Assembly (NCBI GenBank): GCA_030695945.1
Contig: JAUYOG010000026.1
Location: 1-64,000, forward strand
Direction: 5' to 3'
Length of the DNA: 64,000 nucleotides
From: Ramlibacter sp.
Lineage (GTDB): Bacteria > Pseudomonadota > Gammaproteobacteria > Burkholderiales > Burkholderiaceae_C
Below, one piece after another: positions 16,047 through 25,240 of this stretch (its first letter is position 1; each line of letters starts with the position of its first letter). The position numbers and the translations under genes are program-made. The notes under the pieces were generated by a model. That model was not told where the DNA came from. It ran no database searches and saw only the letters and a program-made list of their open reading frames with translations.

Positions 16047-16754
16047 TTACTCCTTGGGGCCTTTGGTGGGTTTCGTGGATCGGGTGGGCAGGCGCGCCGG
16101 CAGCGCGTCCTGCGCGCCGTAGAGCCTGAGGATGTTGTCGAACCCGGCGTTCGCGCGGGTGATCGAGCCGGGGTTCTTGAGGAAGCGCGCTTCGTAATGC
16201 AGCGCGAGGATGAGGCCGTGGATCTCGAACAGCAGCTGGTCCTCGTCCACGTCCGCCCGCAGGTGGCCTTCCTCCTTGGCCGAGACCACCGCGCGCCGCA
16301 TCGCGGACAGCCAGGTCTTCACGGAGCCGACCAGCGCGTCGCGCACCGGGCCGGTGCGGTCGTCGAATTCGACGGCGCCGCTGATGTAGATGCAGCCGGA
16401 GTCGATCTCGATCGACGTTCGCTTCATCCAGTTCGCAAAGAGCGCCCGCAGCCGCGGCAGGCCGCGCGGTTCCTGCATCGCGGGATAGAAAACTTCTTCC
16501 TCGAAGCGCGTGTGGTACTCGCGGATGACGGAGATCTGCAACTCCTCGCGCGAGCCGAAGTGCGCGAAGACGCCGGACTTGCTCATCTGCGTGACTTCGG
16601 CAAGGGCGCCGATGGACAGGCCTTCCAGGCCGATCTGCGTGGCCAGGCCCAGGGCGGCGTCGACGATGGCGGCCTTGGTCTGCTGGCCCTTTTGCAGGGC
16701 CCGGCCCTCGCGCGGCGGGCGCGGCGGCTTGACAGGCAATTCAGTGACGGACAT
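16047..16754 (-). CDS. TetR/AcrR-family regulator of the fatty-acid operon
   Basis: This 235-residue regulator has an N-terminal HTH (TKAAIVDAALGLATQIGLEG, then IGALAEVTQMSKSGVFAHFG) at about residues 27-75 and a ligand-binding C-terminal half (TetR_C_6-like, DEDQLLFEIHGLILALHYEA). It is probably a repressor responding to acyl-CoA or fatty acid. I prefer the ATG at 16754; a GTG at 16763 is also in frame. A 32-bp palindrome abuts the start, implying autoregulation of the whole downstream run. It lies only 4 bp before the acyl-CoA dehydrogenase gene. Confidence 0.9.
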   Translation of the reverse strand: MSVTELPVKPPRPPREGRALQKGQQTKAAIVDAALGLATQIGLEGLSIGALAEVTQMSKSGVFAHFGSREELQISVIREYHTRFEEEVFYPAMQEPRGLPRLRALFANWMKRTSIEIDSGCIYISGAVEFDDRTGPVRDALVGSVKTWLSAMRRAVVSAKEEGHLRADVDEDQLLFEIHGLILALHYEARFLKNPGSITRANAGFDNILRLYGAQDALPARLPTRSTKPTKGPKE

Positions 16755-16763
16755 GGTTTCCAC

Positions 16764-16795
16764 GCAAAATAAAACGAACGGTCGTTCTATTTTGC
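16764..16795. promoter_or_regulatory. TetR operator palindrome at the start of the fatty-acid operon
   Basis: GCAAAATAAAACGAACGGTC, then GTTCTATTTTGC, is a near-perfect 32-bp dyad with the core GAACGGTCGTTC, the type of site bound by TetR-family fatty-acid regulators. It is immediately upstream of the regulator's start codon and would block transcription of the regulator and everything downstream. The AT-rich arms stand out in very GC-rich DNA and probably overlap the -10 element. Confidence 0.75.
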
Positions 16796-16906
16796 AGGAA
16801 ATCGCTGGCGGTCAAGCTGTGGCGGGGCCCTCTAGAGGCAAATTTCTAAGGTTTCCTAGGGCAAACCCTTGGAAAGAAAGCGCAGCTCAACAGTGCCGGA
16901 GCCGCC

Positions 16907-17530
16907 TCACGCCGCCTGCCGCACCTCGATCCGGTCGCCGACCAGGTAGGTCCGCAGGCCGGTCTTGCGCTCGAGCTTCATCAGGACGTTCAGGCGCGCC
17001 ACGGTCGCGCGATCGGACTTGATCTCGGCGGTCCATTCCTCCTGCAGCGAGCGATTGATCTGGTTGAGCGTCTCGATCCAGGTGTCGGCGCTGCGCAGCC
17101 GCCGCGTCACGTGGGCCAGGGTGGCCTGCAGCAGCGCGCAGCCGAGCACCGGGTCGGTCGTGGTGATCCTCGACAGGTCGGCGTAGTGCAGCGTGGCCAG
17201 GCACACCTCGGACGTGGCGCGCACGGTGATCAGGCGCGACGTCGAGTCCGAAGCGCCCATCTCGCCGAACAGGCTGCCGGCCGTCAGGGTGCGCAGCACG
17301 ATCGGCTCGCTCGCGGCAGTGAGCCGGCCTTCCACCAGGGCATCGCCGTCCAGCACCATCACCAGGAACGGGCTGCCGGGATTGCCTGCGCGGAACAGCA
17401 GCGCGTCGCGGCGGGCAAGCGTGAGCTTCATGAAGCTCACGACCCTCAGCGCTTCTTCGAGCGACAGGTCGGGCAAAGCCAGCGACGACGTGAGGAATTC
17501 CGCGCCGTCCAGGAACGAGAAGCATTGCAT
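16907..17530 (-). CDS. Stand-alone cyclic-nucleotide-binding domain protein at the end of the chp operon
   Basis: This 207-residue protein has a cNMP-binding jelly-roll domain (LLFRAGNPGSPFLVMVLDGD near residue 60, then LTAGSLFGEMGASDSTSRL near 100 with the phosphate-binding GE and an SR where many have RxA). A helical C-terminus follows (DTWIETLNQINRSLQEEW). There is no HTH, so it is not a Crp-type transcription factor. It lies 14 bp after a CheW gene and is the last gene of the chemosensory operon. A role in sensing cAMP or c-di-GMP in that pathway is an inference from position. Confidence 0.8.
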   Translation of the reverse strand: MQCFSFLDGAEFLTSSLALPDLSLEEALRVVSFMKLTLARRDALLFRAGNPGSPFLVMVLDGDALVEGRLTAASEPIVLRTLTAGSLFGEMGASDSTSRLITVRATSEVCLATLHYADLSRITTTDPVLGCALLQATLAHVTRRLRSADTWIETLNQINRSLQEEWTAEIKSDRATVARLNVLMKLERKTGLRTYLVGDRIEVRQAA

Positions 17531-17544
17531 GACTCCCCCGGGCC

Positions 17545-18066
17545 TCACGGTGGCGGCTGTGCAAACAGGCATCGCGTGTCCAGCACCGGCACGGCCTGCC
17601 CTTCGTGCTCGAAGCACGACAGCGACACCCAGGGCCACAGATCGCTGTCGCGCGGCAACTCGCAGCGCTGGCTGTCCGTCACCTCGATCATCCGCACCAG
17701 CAGGCGCGCACACAGGGCACCGTATTCCAGCGGCTGCCCCGGCGCCTCCTGGTACGCGAGCACCAGCACATGGCCGGACACCGTCGGTTCGGGTTCGGGG
17801 TATGCGCGCAGCAGCGCGTTCAGGTCCAGCAGCGGCAGCCAGCGCCCTTGCCACCCGATCAGCCCGCGGCAGTAATAGGGCGAGCCCGGCACATCGACCA
17901 CGGGCGGGCTGTCGATCAGCGCGATCGTGGTGTGCGCGGGGAAGGCGACGAAGCTGCCCCACTTGTATTCCAGCAGGCGCGCGGGTGCGCGCGGCTCGGC
18001 AGGCGCCGATACGCCCTCGGCCGGCTCCATGGTCTCGTGCATCAGGCCGGCATCCATGGCGCTCAT
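17545..18066 (-). CDS. CheW-domain adaptor protein
   Basis: This 173-residue protein has a CheW fold: VAFPAHTTIALIDSPPVVDV, then the central YYCRGLIGWQGRWLPLLDLN, equivalent to the RGxxLPVIDL core. The conserved Arg of the core is displaced. It would couple receptor and kinase in the chemosensory array, or act as a modified (ChpC-like) adaptor. It overlaps the upstream gene by 4 bp (18063-18066). Confidence 0.82.
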   Translation of the reverse strand: MSAMDAGLMHETMEPAEGVSAPAEPRAPARLLEYKWGSFVAFPAHTTIALIDSPPVVDVPGSPYYCRGLIGWQGRWLPLLDLNALLRAYPEPEPTVSGHVLVLAYQEAPGQPLEYGALCARLLVRMIEVTDSQRCELPRDSDLWPWVSLSCFEHEGQAVPVLDTRCLFAQPPP

Positions 18067-18542
18067 CCGGCAGCCGCGCCCGCGGCCTCGATGACGTGCC
18101 GGGCCGTGGTGCAGAACAGCAGCTCGCCCTCATGCTCGACATAGCCTTCGATGGGCGAGCCGGCAACGCGCATGGCGGCTGGCAGCGGGCGCAGCTCCAG
18201 CTGCGCGTCGATCAGCACCCGCGTTTCGTTCCACGCGAAGCAAATCCCCGTGTCGCCGGCGGCCAGCCGCGTCACGACGAACCGCCCCTGCGGCCACTGT
18301 GCCAGCGGCTCCATGCGGCCGGACAGCGCGACCACGGCCAGGGCCTCGTCGCCGGCGCCGAATTCGAACAGCCCGCCCGCACTGCCCGGGCCCGGCGCGC
18401 CTTCGATGTATTCGGCGGCGCCCACCTCGCGCTGCGGCAGCAGCAGCCGCAGCGTGTCCGCGCGCAGCAGCACGAAATTGCCGCGCAGGGCCGTGGTGCG
18501 TTGACTCGCGACCGCAACCGGCGGGCTGGATGTGCTGTTCAT
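18063..18542 (-). CDS. Small CheW-like or orphan protein of the chp operon
   Basis: This 159-residue protein begins MNSTSSPPVAVASQRTTALR and continues FVLLRADTLRLLLPQREVGA, an opening strand pair like that of CheW (FxLxxxxxALPxxxVxEV), but the central RGxxxPVxDL signature is missing. ELRPLPAAMRVAGSPIEGYV in the second half resembles the CheW C-terminal strands. It is translationally coupled at both ends (4-bp overlaps with the ChpA gene and the CheW gene), which argues for a stoichiometric role in the array. I cannot assign a named family. Confidence 0.72.
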   Translation of the reverse strand: MNSTSSPPVAVASQRTTALRGNFVLLRADTLRLLLPQREVGAAEYIEGAPGPGSAGGLFEFGAGDEALAVVALSGRMEPLAQWPQGRFVVTRLAAGDTGICFAWNETRVLIDAQLELRPLPAAMRVAGSPIEGYVEHEGELLFCTTARHVIEAAGAAAG

Positions 18543-21343
18543 GCCGTGAGGGCCTCGCGAATGGTCTGCAGCAGGTCGCCGTCGTTGTACGGCTTGGTGA
18601 TGTAGCCGTCGACGCCCGCCTGCGTGGCCAGGTCCCGGTGCTTTTGCTGCGATCGGGAGGTGATCATGATGACGGGCAGGTCCTTCGTGTCCTGCCGGCC
18701 GCGGATGTGCGCCGTCAGCTCGATGCCGTTCATGTTGGGCATCTCCAGGTCCGTGAGGACGAGGTCGGCACGGAAGTCGCGCAGCGTCTCGATCGCATCG
18801 ATCCCGTCGCGGGCGGCCTGGGCGCGAAAGCCCGCGTCCTGCACCAGCTGCATCAGCGAATTGCGCACCGACAAGGCGTCATCGACGATCAGCACGCCCG
18901 GCATGACGCGGCCCGGGAGGGGGACGGCGGTATCGGATTCGGGCGGCGCGCGGCGCTGGGCCTTGGCCGAACCCAGCAGCTGCGACAGGTCGAGGTTCAC
19001 CGCCACGCCGCCGTCACCGAGGATGGACAGGCCGACCACGCCGCGCACGTGGCGTGCGTAGCGGCCCGGGCTCTTGACCAGCAGCTCGCGCGAATCGACG
19101 AGGCGCTCCACCGCGATCGCGTGCAGCTTGTCGTCGACGCGGGCGATCACGGCGTCGCATTCCACGGCCGGCTTCTCCGCATCGGGCAGGCCGACGGCCT
19201 GCGCCAGACGCAAGGCCGGCAGCACGCGCTTGCCATGCCGGTACACCAGTTGTTCGCCGACGGCCTCGAACACGCCGGCGCCGCGCGGCAGTGCCTGCTC
19301 GATGGAGGGCGACGCCAGCGCGAAGCGGTGCCCGCCCGCCTCCACGATCAGAGAATGGATGGTGGACAGCGAGGCCGCAAAGCGCAGTTCGACGGTGCAG
19401 CCCGCGCCCGGGCGTGTTTCGAAGCGCACGGTGCCCCCCATCGTGGCAGCCCACTCGCGCACGACGTCCAGGCCGATCCCGCGACCCGAGACTTCGTTGA
19501 CGGCGTCGCAGGTCGTGAAACCCGGCAGCAGGATCAGCCGGGCGGTCTCCTCGTCGTCCAGCGCCGCGTCGGCGAGCACCAGGCCGCGCGCGACGGCACG
19601 CTCGCGGATCGCGGCGAGGTCCAGGCCCCCGCCGTCGTCGCTGCAGCGCATCACCACCTGCTGGCCCTGGCGCGTGAACGCGAGCTCGATGCGGCCGGCA
19701 TGGTCCTTGCCGGCGGCCGCGCGCTCGTGCGGCAGCTCCAGGCCGTGGTCCACCGCGTTGCGCAGCAGGTGCAGCAGCGGCTCGGTCAGCCGGTTGAGCA
19801 CATCGCTGTCGATCTGGGTGTCGCCGCCCGTCAGCACGAGTGACGCTTGCTTGCCCGTGGCCTGGCACGTGGTTCGCACATTGCGCTGCAGGCGCGACTC
19901 CAGCACGCCCGCGGCCGTCATGCGCGTGCCGATGACCAGGTGTTGCAGGTCCTTGGCAAGCCGCTCGTGGCGGGCCTGCACGCTTTCGAGCTGCGCGATC
20001 CCCTCCTCCAGCTGCAGCGCCATCACGCGCGCGTCGGCAGCCTCCTCGGCCAGCGCATGCGCGGTGCTGTGCAGTTCGCTGTACTGGTCCATCTCCAGCG
20101 GATCGAACGCCTGCTCGTCGCTGCGGCGGGTGCGCGCGCGCATCATGGTCAGCGCCCGGACGTCCACCAGCGTCTCCAGCTCGAAGAGGCGCTTCTGCAC
20201 GCGCAGGTTCTGCGCCAGCAACTCGTGCGAGCGGCCGGCCAGCGCCTTGATGCGCGACTCCATCGCCGCGCTGTGCACCGACACCTCGCCGGAAAGGCGG
20301 AACAGCTCATCGACCCGCTCGACGGTGATGCGCAACGCGGCTCCGGGGGTGGACGCCGCCGAGGCGGCCGCAGCAGGCTGCCGCGCCGGGCCGGTCGTAG
20401 CGGGCGTCGCTTCCACCCGCGCCAGCGGCGACTCCAGCGACTCGCCGCGATCGATGCGGTTGGCCAGGTCGAGCACGGCCTGCAGCACCGATTGCGCCTG
20501 GCCCGGGTATTCGTCGCGGCCGGCGACGTAGCCCACCATCTGCTCGAGGCAGTAGGCGGCGTCGAGCAGTGCATCGGCCGCCGGCTTGGCGACGGCCCCG
20601 CCCTGCCGTTCGAAGTGCTCCAGGATGTCTTCGAAGTGGTGCCCGAGCGAAGCCAGGCCGCGCAGGCCGATGATCGCGCCCGAGCCCTTGAGCGTGTGCG
20701 CGACGCGCTTGGCGGCAACGAGGTCGGAGCTGTCGCCCTGGCCGCCGACCATGTTGCGGGCCAGTTCCACCAGGTAGCGTGCCTGTTCCGGCGCCTCGTG
20801 AAAGAAGCCCTCCAGCAACTTGGGATCGGCGTCTTCCGGCATCACCAGGGCGACGTCCTCTTCCGTCGCCAGCACCGGGCGCAGGGGTTCGGCGGCGCCG
20901 GGCAGCACCTGCTGCGGCATCGCGCCCAGCATGTGCATCACCTTGAGCGCGTCTTCCTCTTCGAGCGGATAGGGTGCCTTGACCAGGTGGTCGACCAAGC
21001 CCGCCGCGGCCGTGGGGTCGGCGCTGTGGCGCAGGTAATGCACGACCAGCGGAGGCCAGCCGCGCAGGAAGCCGATCAGCTCGCCGCGCTCGGCCACCTC
21101 CAGCATCGGCATCGCCAGCGTGTTCTGCAGCACATGGCCGCACACGGCCTGCAGGCCGGGGAAGCCCGCCATCTCGGCGGCCTCGCCCATGCGCTGGGAC
21201 TGGCCGCTGTAGCCGTCGAGCGCGTCCATGAAGGCCGCGTCCCCGGCGTCGAGCACGGCCAGCTCCTCCAGGCTGCGCGCGAGTCTCGGCTGCGCCAGCT
21301 CGATCTCGGCGGCCAGCGCTTGTATCAGCTCGTCGAGTTTCAC
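18539..21343 (-). CDS. ChpA/PilL-type hybrid chemosensory histidine kinase
   Basis: This is a 934-residue CheA-like hybrid kinase. Residues 1-130 form a degenerate HPt/FimL-like domain without the His. A true HPt follows, with His216 in AHTLKGSGAI. The HATPase domain shows the N box LLHLLRNAVDHGLE, DDGGGLD and GRGIGLDVV. A CheW domain comes next, then a receiver at about 816-934 with phospho-acceptor Asp865 (LVLTDLEMPN) and Lys917 (YITKPY). P. aeruginosa ChpA has many more HPt domains; this one appears to have a single active one. It would phosphorylate the two receivers encoded upstream and so control twitching or surface responses. Confidence 0.92.
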   Translation of the reverse strand: MKLDELIQALAAEIELAQPRLARSLEELAVLDAGDAAFMDALDGYSGQSQRMGEAAEMAGFPGLQAVCGHVLQNTLAMPMLEVAERGELIGFLRGWPPLVVHYLRHSADPTAAAGLVDHLVKAPYPLEEEDALKVMHMLGAMPQQVLPGAAEPLRPVLATEEDVALVMPEDADPKLLEGFFHEAPEQARYLVELARNMVGGQGDSSDLVAAKRVAHTLKGSGAIIGLRGLASLGHHFEDILEHFERQGGAVAKPAADALLDAAYCLEQMVGYVAGRDEYPGQAQSVLQAVLDLANRIDRGESLESPLARVEATPATTGPARQPAAAASAASTPGAALRITVERVDELFRLSGEVSVHSAAMESRIKALAGRSHELLAQNLRVQKRLFELETLVDVRALTMMRARTRRSDEQAFDPLEMDQYSELHSTAHALAEEAADARVMALQLEEGIAQLESVQARHERLAKDLQHLVIGTRMTAAGVLESRLQRNVRTTCQATGKQASLVLTGGDTQIDSDVLNRLTEPLLHLLRNAVDHGLELPHERAAAGKDHAGRIELAFTRQGQQVVMRCSDDGGGLDLAAIRERAVARGLVLADAALDDEETARLILLPGFTTCDAVNEVSGRGIGLDVVREWAATMGGTVRFETRPGAGCTVELRFAASLSTIHSLIVEAGGHRFALASPSIEQALPRGAGVFEAVGEQLVYRHGKRVLPALRLAQAVGLPDAEKPAVECDAVIARVDDKLHAIAVERLVDSRELLVKSPGRYARHVRGVVGLSILGDGGVAVNLDLSQLLGSAKAQRRAPPESDTAVPLPGRVMPGVLIVDDALSVRNSLMQLVQDAGFRAQAARDGIDAIETLRDFRADLVLTDLEMPNMNGIELTAHIRGRQDTKDLPVIMITSRSQQKHRDLATQAGVDGYITKPYNDGDLLQTIREALTA

Positions 21344-21377
21344 GGCGTGGCTTTCGCGGGCATGGCGGCCTGGCGCC

Positions 21378-23171
21378 TCACGCGGCGGCCAGCGGCAGCT
21401 TGAACACGTTCACCGACTCGACCAGGCGGCGCGCGGACTGCAGCAGCGACTCGGTGTCGATGTTCTGGGCATCGATCTGCTGCGCGGTGCGCGCCGTGCT
21501 TTCGCCGATCTTCTGCACCGAACCCAGCAGGGCGGCCGACATCGTCTTCTGCAGGTCCGACGCGTCGCCGATGCGCCTGACCTGCGCCACCAGCTGGCTC
21601 GTGATCTCCTGCGTGCGGCGCATCTGCTCGCCGGCGCGCTGCGCCTGCTCGGAACCCTGCACCACCTGGCCGATGGTGCGGTTCACGGTGCTGATGGTCT
21701 CGTTGGTTTCCAGCTGGATGTTGTTCACCAGCGTGGCGATCTGCTGCGTCGCGTTGCGCGAGCTCTCGGCCAGCCGCTGCACTTCCTCGGCCACCACCGC
21801 GAAGCCGCGCCCGGCCTCGCCGGCCACCGCGGCCTGCATCGACGCATTCAGCGCCAGCACGTGCGTGCGCTCGGAGATGGTGTTGATCAGGTTCACGATG
21901 CCCGAGATCTCCTGCGAGCGCTCGCCCAGCCGCTTGATCCGCTTCTCGGTCTCGGCGATGGTCTCGCGGATCGACTCCATGCCCTTCACGGTGCCGTTCA
22001 CGGTTTCGAGCGCGTTGTCCGTGGCCTGCGTGGCCTGCTCGGCCGACAGGTTCGACTGCTCGGCCAGCGCCGAGATCTGGTTCATCGTCTGCGTCGCGTC
22101 GGTGAGCGAGTCGACCATGCGGGCCACGTCGCCGCGCTCGTCCTCGGCGGTCTTGGACACCAGTGCGGCCTGCGCCTGCACCTTGCCCGACGCCTGGGCC
22201 ACCTGCCCGGCGATGCGGTTTACGCCCTGCAGCACCAAGGCCGTTTCATCCGTCAGGGCGTTGATCGAGTCGGACACCGTGCCCAGCACGTCCTGCGTCA
22301 CCGGCGCGCGCACCGTGAGGTCGCGTTGCGACAGCAGGTTCACCGACTCGAGAATCGCGATCACCGAGTTGTTCAGCTGCAGGTTCTCGTCCTCGGCCTT
22401 GCGCTGCGCGGCGATGCGCTCGTCCAGCAGGCGGTCGAAGTTCTTGCCGAACTCCCCGAGCTCGTCGTCGCTCGTGAGCCCGGCGCGGGCCTCGTAGTCG
22501 CCGGCCGAAACCTTGTCGATGGTCTCGTGCAGCCTGGAAAGCGGACGGTTCACATCGCGATAAAGGAAGTAGGCGGAGGCGCCGGTCGCCAGCACCATCG
22601 TGACGGCGGCGAGCACGAGGAGGATGTCCCCGGTCTTCTTCAGCTCTTCATGCCGCTGGATGTCGGCTTTCGTCGTGGTCTCCAGCAACTCGGTCAGCGC
22701 CTTGACGGTTTCCGCGGCTGCCGGATTGGTCTCGGTGGCCCGAAAGACCGAGGCTTCCTCGAGCTTGCCCTTGTCGACCATGTCGAACCAGACCGGGCGC
22801 TTCTGCTTGTACTTCGCGAACGCCTCCGTCATCTGCTTGTGCCCTTGCGCTTCCGCCGGTGTCAGGTCTTCCATGGCACCGTAAGACCTGAAGTTCTGCT
22901 CCACGACCGCCAGCTGCTTCGGGCCGGCTTCGTTGATCCGCTGGCGGTTGGCCGCATCGGGGTACAGGATGTACTGCGCCAGGTGGAAACGCAGTTCCCA
23001 CATCGCGTTGTCCGCGCGCGCGAGCATGGCGGTCTTGCCCTGCACCTGCTTTTGAAGGGTGGTCAGCTCACCCATTTCCCACGCCGCCAGGCGGGCGGAC
23101 AAGCCCGCCAGCACCAGCAGCCCGCCAAAGGCGATGAGCAGCTTGGTGCGGATCTTGAGGTTCAGTTTCAT
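21378..23171 (-). CDS. Methyl-accepting chemotaxis protein, PilJ-like
   Basis: This 597-residue receptor has TM1 at about 12-30, a periplasmic helical region of about 155 residues, and TM2 at about 188-206 ([20 protein letters not shown]). HAMP regions follow ([20 protein letters not shown]), then a signalling domain whose hairpin tip is [20 protein letters not shown] followed by [19 protein letters not shown]. The tip deviates from the classical MCP tip in the way PilJ proteins do. It sits between a CheW and the ChpA kinase gene, as pilJ does in Pil-Chp operons. No C-terminal CheR/CheB tether is visible. Confidence 0.9.
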   Translation of the reverse strand: MKLNLKIRTKLLIAFGGLLVLAGLSARLAAWEMGELTTLQKQVQGKTAMLARADNAMWELRFHLAQYILYPDAANRQRINEAGPKQLAVVEQNFRSYGAMEDLTPAEAQGHKQMTEAFAKYKQKRPVWFDMVDKGKLEEASVFRATETNPAAAETVKALTELLETTTKADIQRHEELKKTGDILLVLAAVTMVLATGASAYFLYRDVNRPLSRLHETIDKVSAGDYEARAGLTSDDELGEFGKNFDRLLDERIAAQRKAEDENLQLNNSVIAILESVNLLSQRDLTVRAPVTQDVLGTVSDSINALTDETALVLQGVNRIAGQVAQASGKVQAQAALVSKTAEDERGDVARMVDSLTDATQTMNQISALAEQSNLSAEQATQATDNALETVNGTVKGMESIRETIAETEKRIKRLGERSQEISGIVNLINTISERTHVLALNASMQAAVAGEAGRGFAVVAEEVQRLAESSRNATQQIATLVNNIQLETNETISTVNRTIGQVVQGSEQAQRAGEQMRRTQEITSQLVAQVRRIGDASDLQKTMSAALLGSVQKIGESTARTAQQIDAQNIDTESLLQSARRLVESVNVFKLPLAAA

Positions 23172-23210
23172 GAAGAGGCTCCAGTCATTTCATTCGTTCG
23201 GGCGCGGCCT

Positions 23211-23804
23211 TCAGGCGGCACTTCCCGCGAGTTCACCGGCGAGCCGGTCCAGCAGCGCGGCGGCGCGCAGCTCCATCCAGTCCTCGCCCTCGCTCCAGTA
23301 GGCGTGGTCCACGCAGCCGGCCAGCGCCGCGGGCGCGGCCGGGTCGTCGATGCGGTCGGCGGTGGCGAGCCGCAAGCGCACCGGCAGGCCGTCGATCACC
23401 AGGCCCGCCTTTTCTTCGCCATGCCCGAGCACCAGCAGCATGGGCTTGGCATCGGGCGCGTGCACGGCACCGAACAGGGCCGCCGTGTCGAACACCGGCA
23501 CGAGCGTGCCGTGCAGGTTCGCCATGCCGCGGAACCATGAGGGCGCCCGCGGCAGCGGGTACACCGGCGGCATGTCGGTGAGCTCGTTGCCTTCCTCGTA
23601 GCGGATGGCCAGCCGCAGCGAGCCGATGCGAAAGCCCTCGCGCAGCAGGGTGCTTGCGGCGTCGTTCGCGGCGGGCGCGGCACGCAGCGACGGCGCGAGC
23701 GCCTGGGCCGGCTCGTCGAGAACGAAGCCGGTCAGCAGCGCGACGGTGGGAGCGAGCAACGCCGCGGGCGTCGGCGGGTGGACGATGGCCGGAGTGGCGG
23801 GCAT
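23211..23804 (-). CDS. CheW-like adaptor, PilI-type
   Basis: This 197-residue protein has a CheW domain: FRIGSLRLAIRYEEGNELTD, then WFRGMANLHGTLVPVFDTAA (the RGxxNxxGxLVPVxDL core) and LLVLGHGEEKAGLVIDGLPV. N-terminal residues 1-55 are an Ala/Pro-rich extension. It lies between the response-regulator genes and the receptor gene, which is the pilI position. It should link the PilJ-like receptor to the ChpA kinase. Confidence 0.86.
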   Translation of the reverse strand: MPATPAIVHPPTPAALLAPTVALLTGFVLDEPAQALAPSLRAAPAANDAASTLLREGFRIGSLRLAIRYEEGNELTDMPPVYPLPRAPSWFRGMANLHGTLVPVFDTAALFGAVHAPDAKPMLLVLGHGEEKAGLVIDGLPVRLRLATADRIDDPAAPAALAGCVDHAYWSEGEDWMELRAAALLDRLAGELAGSAA

Positions 23805-23817
23805 GGTGCCGGGGCCG

Positions 23818-24174
23818 TCAGGCGCCGAGCTGGGCGAGGATCTGTTCGGGGCTGTAGGGCTTGGTCACGTAGCCCTTGGCACCAAGCATCTGGCCCCACG
23901 CCATCTCGGCCTTCTGGTTCTTGCTGGTCACGAAGATCACCGGGATATGCTTGGTCGCGTCGTCGGCCTTGAGCTTGCGGGTGGCGGCGAATCCATCCAT
24001 GTCCGGCATGTTCACGTCCATCAGGATGACGTCGGGCTTGTCGCGCTTGGCCCGCTCGATGCCTTGCGCGCCCGACTCGGCCAGCAGCGCGGTGTGCCCC
24101 GCCTGGGAGATGATCCGCTCGAGGTTCGTGCGGTCGGCCAGGGCGTCGTCGATGATCAGGACTCTGCGGAACAT
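23818..24174 (-). CDS. Single-domain response regulator, PilH-like
   Basis: This is a 118-residue stand-alone receiver: acidic pair in VLIIDDALADR, phospho-acceptor Asp53 in ILMDVNMPDMDG, Thr in IFVTSK and Lys in YVTKPYSPEQ. It follows a longer receiver protein, as PilH follows PilG. The ATG at 24174 begins MFRRVLIIDD; the frame extends further upstream but into Pro/Arg-rich sequence overlapping the intergenic region. It is a target of the ChpA kinase. Confidence 0.88.
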   Translation of the reverse strand: MFRRVLIIDDALADRTNLERIISQAGHTALLAESGAQGIERAKRDKPDVILMDVNMPDMDGFAATRKLKADDATKHIPVIFVTSKNQKAEMAWGQMLGAKGYVTKPYSPEQILAQLGA

Positions 24175-24202
24175 GGGGTCTCCTTGCGGTGGAAGGCGGG
24201 AT

Positions 24203-25240
24203 TCATATCGGGCGGGTGGCGGCGAAAACTGGCGGTGGCGCTTCCGGCGGCGCGGCGGCGGGGGCTGGCACGACACGGCGCTGCGGCGCCGCGCGCACGT
24301 GCTGCGCCAGCACCTCGGCCAGGTGCTGCGCGTCGACCGGCTTGGTGAGATAAGCGTCGCAGCCCGCCATCTTTCCGCGGATGCGGTCGAACGGCGAGGA
24401 CTTGCTGGTGAGCATGATCACGGGCACGGCTTGCGCGCCGCGCAGGCGGGCCTTGATCTCGTGGCAGCCCTCGTAGCCGTCGGTGTCGGGCATCAGCACG
24501 TCCATCAGGACGCAATCGAAGCTGCGCTGGGCGAGGGTGTCCAGCGCGACCTCGACGCAGTCCGCGTCGGTCACGGTGTAGCCGCGCCGCTCCAGCAGCG
24601 AGCGCAGCTGCGCGCGGACGGCGAGGCTGTCGTCGACCACGAGGACCTGCGGCGCATGGGCGGGCAGCGACGCGTCAGGCGCTTGCGACGTCAATGCGCC
24701 TGGTGCGGACGGGGGCGCGGCGGCCACCGTCCCCGGCCCGGATTCGAGCGCGCGTGCCAGCACCATCGGCAGGATGGGCCACTGCACCGGCCGGCGCAAC
24801 AAGGTATGCCCCGGCGAGGCCTCGGTGCCGTCGATCCAGATCACGGCCCGACGCGCCAGCCACGGATGCCGGCGGGCCCAGTGCATTGCGTGCGCGTCGC
24901 GGGTGTCGATCACGACCACGTCGGCCGCACGCGCACGGGCGTCGTCCATGAGCTCGAGGCGCGGGGTGCGCCGCTGGGACACCTTGACCAGGCCCTCGAG
25001 CAGCTGCCGCTCCATGGGCTTGAGGCCCTTGACGAAAAGCTTCAGGGCCGGTGCCGCGGGTGCGGTTACCGTCGCGGCCGGCGCGGCGGCGGGAGCGCTA
25101 GCGGTGGCGGTTGCGTTGGGGCCGAAGATGGAAGGGCGTAGCAGCCGGTCGTCCGGCTGCGCAGCGCGGTCGCTGGCCGGCGACATCGCCTGCGGCCAGC
25201 CCCTGGGGGACCCAGCCGCATTCGATTCTTGCTCGTTCAT
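24203..25240 (-). CDS. Response regulator with N-terminal extension, PilG-position
   Basis: This 345-residue protein ends in a canonical receiver at about 205-325 (VLVVDDSLAVRAQLRSLLER, phospho-acceptor in FDCVLMDVLMPDTDGYEG, YLTKPVDAQ). A second alpha/beta domain at about 70-185 (KLFVKGLKPMERQLLEGLVK, then DVVVIDTRDAHAMHWARRHP) looks like a receiver-like fold lacking phosphorylation residues. The two are joined by Ala/Pro-rich linkers. Classical PilG has only the receiver of about 130 residues, so this is an elaborated version. It is the first gene of the chemosensory operon. Confidence 0.82.
   Translation of the reverse strand: MNEQESNAAGSPRGWPQAMSPASDRAAQPDDRLLRPSIFGPNATATASAPAAAPAATVTAPAAPALKLFVKGLKPMERQLLEGLVKVSQRRTPRLELMDDARARAADVVVIDTRDAHAMHWARRHPWLARRAVIWIDGTEASPGHTLLRRPVQWPILPMVLARALESGPGTVAAAPPSAPGALTSQAPDASLPAHAPQVLVVDDSLAVRAQLRSLLERRGYTVTDADCVEVALDTLAQRSFDCVLMDVLMPDTDGYEGCHEIKARLRGAQAVPVIMLTSKSSPFDRIRGKMAGCDAYLTKPVDAQHLAEVLAQHVRAAPQRRVVPAPAAAPPEAPPPVFAATRPI

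Noticed and set aside
16829..16838. CCTCTAGAGG palindrome upstream of the TetR operator
   Set aside because: Ten bases of perfect dyad symmetry are expected by chance in a window this size, and there is no supporting promoter or second copy nearby.
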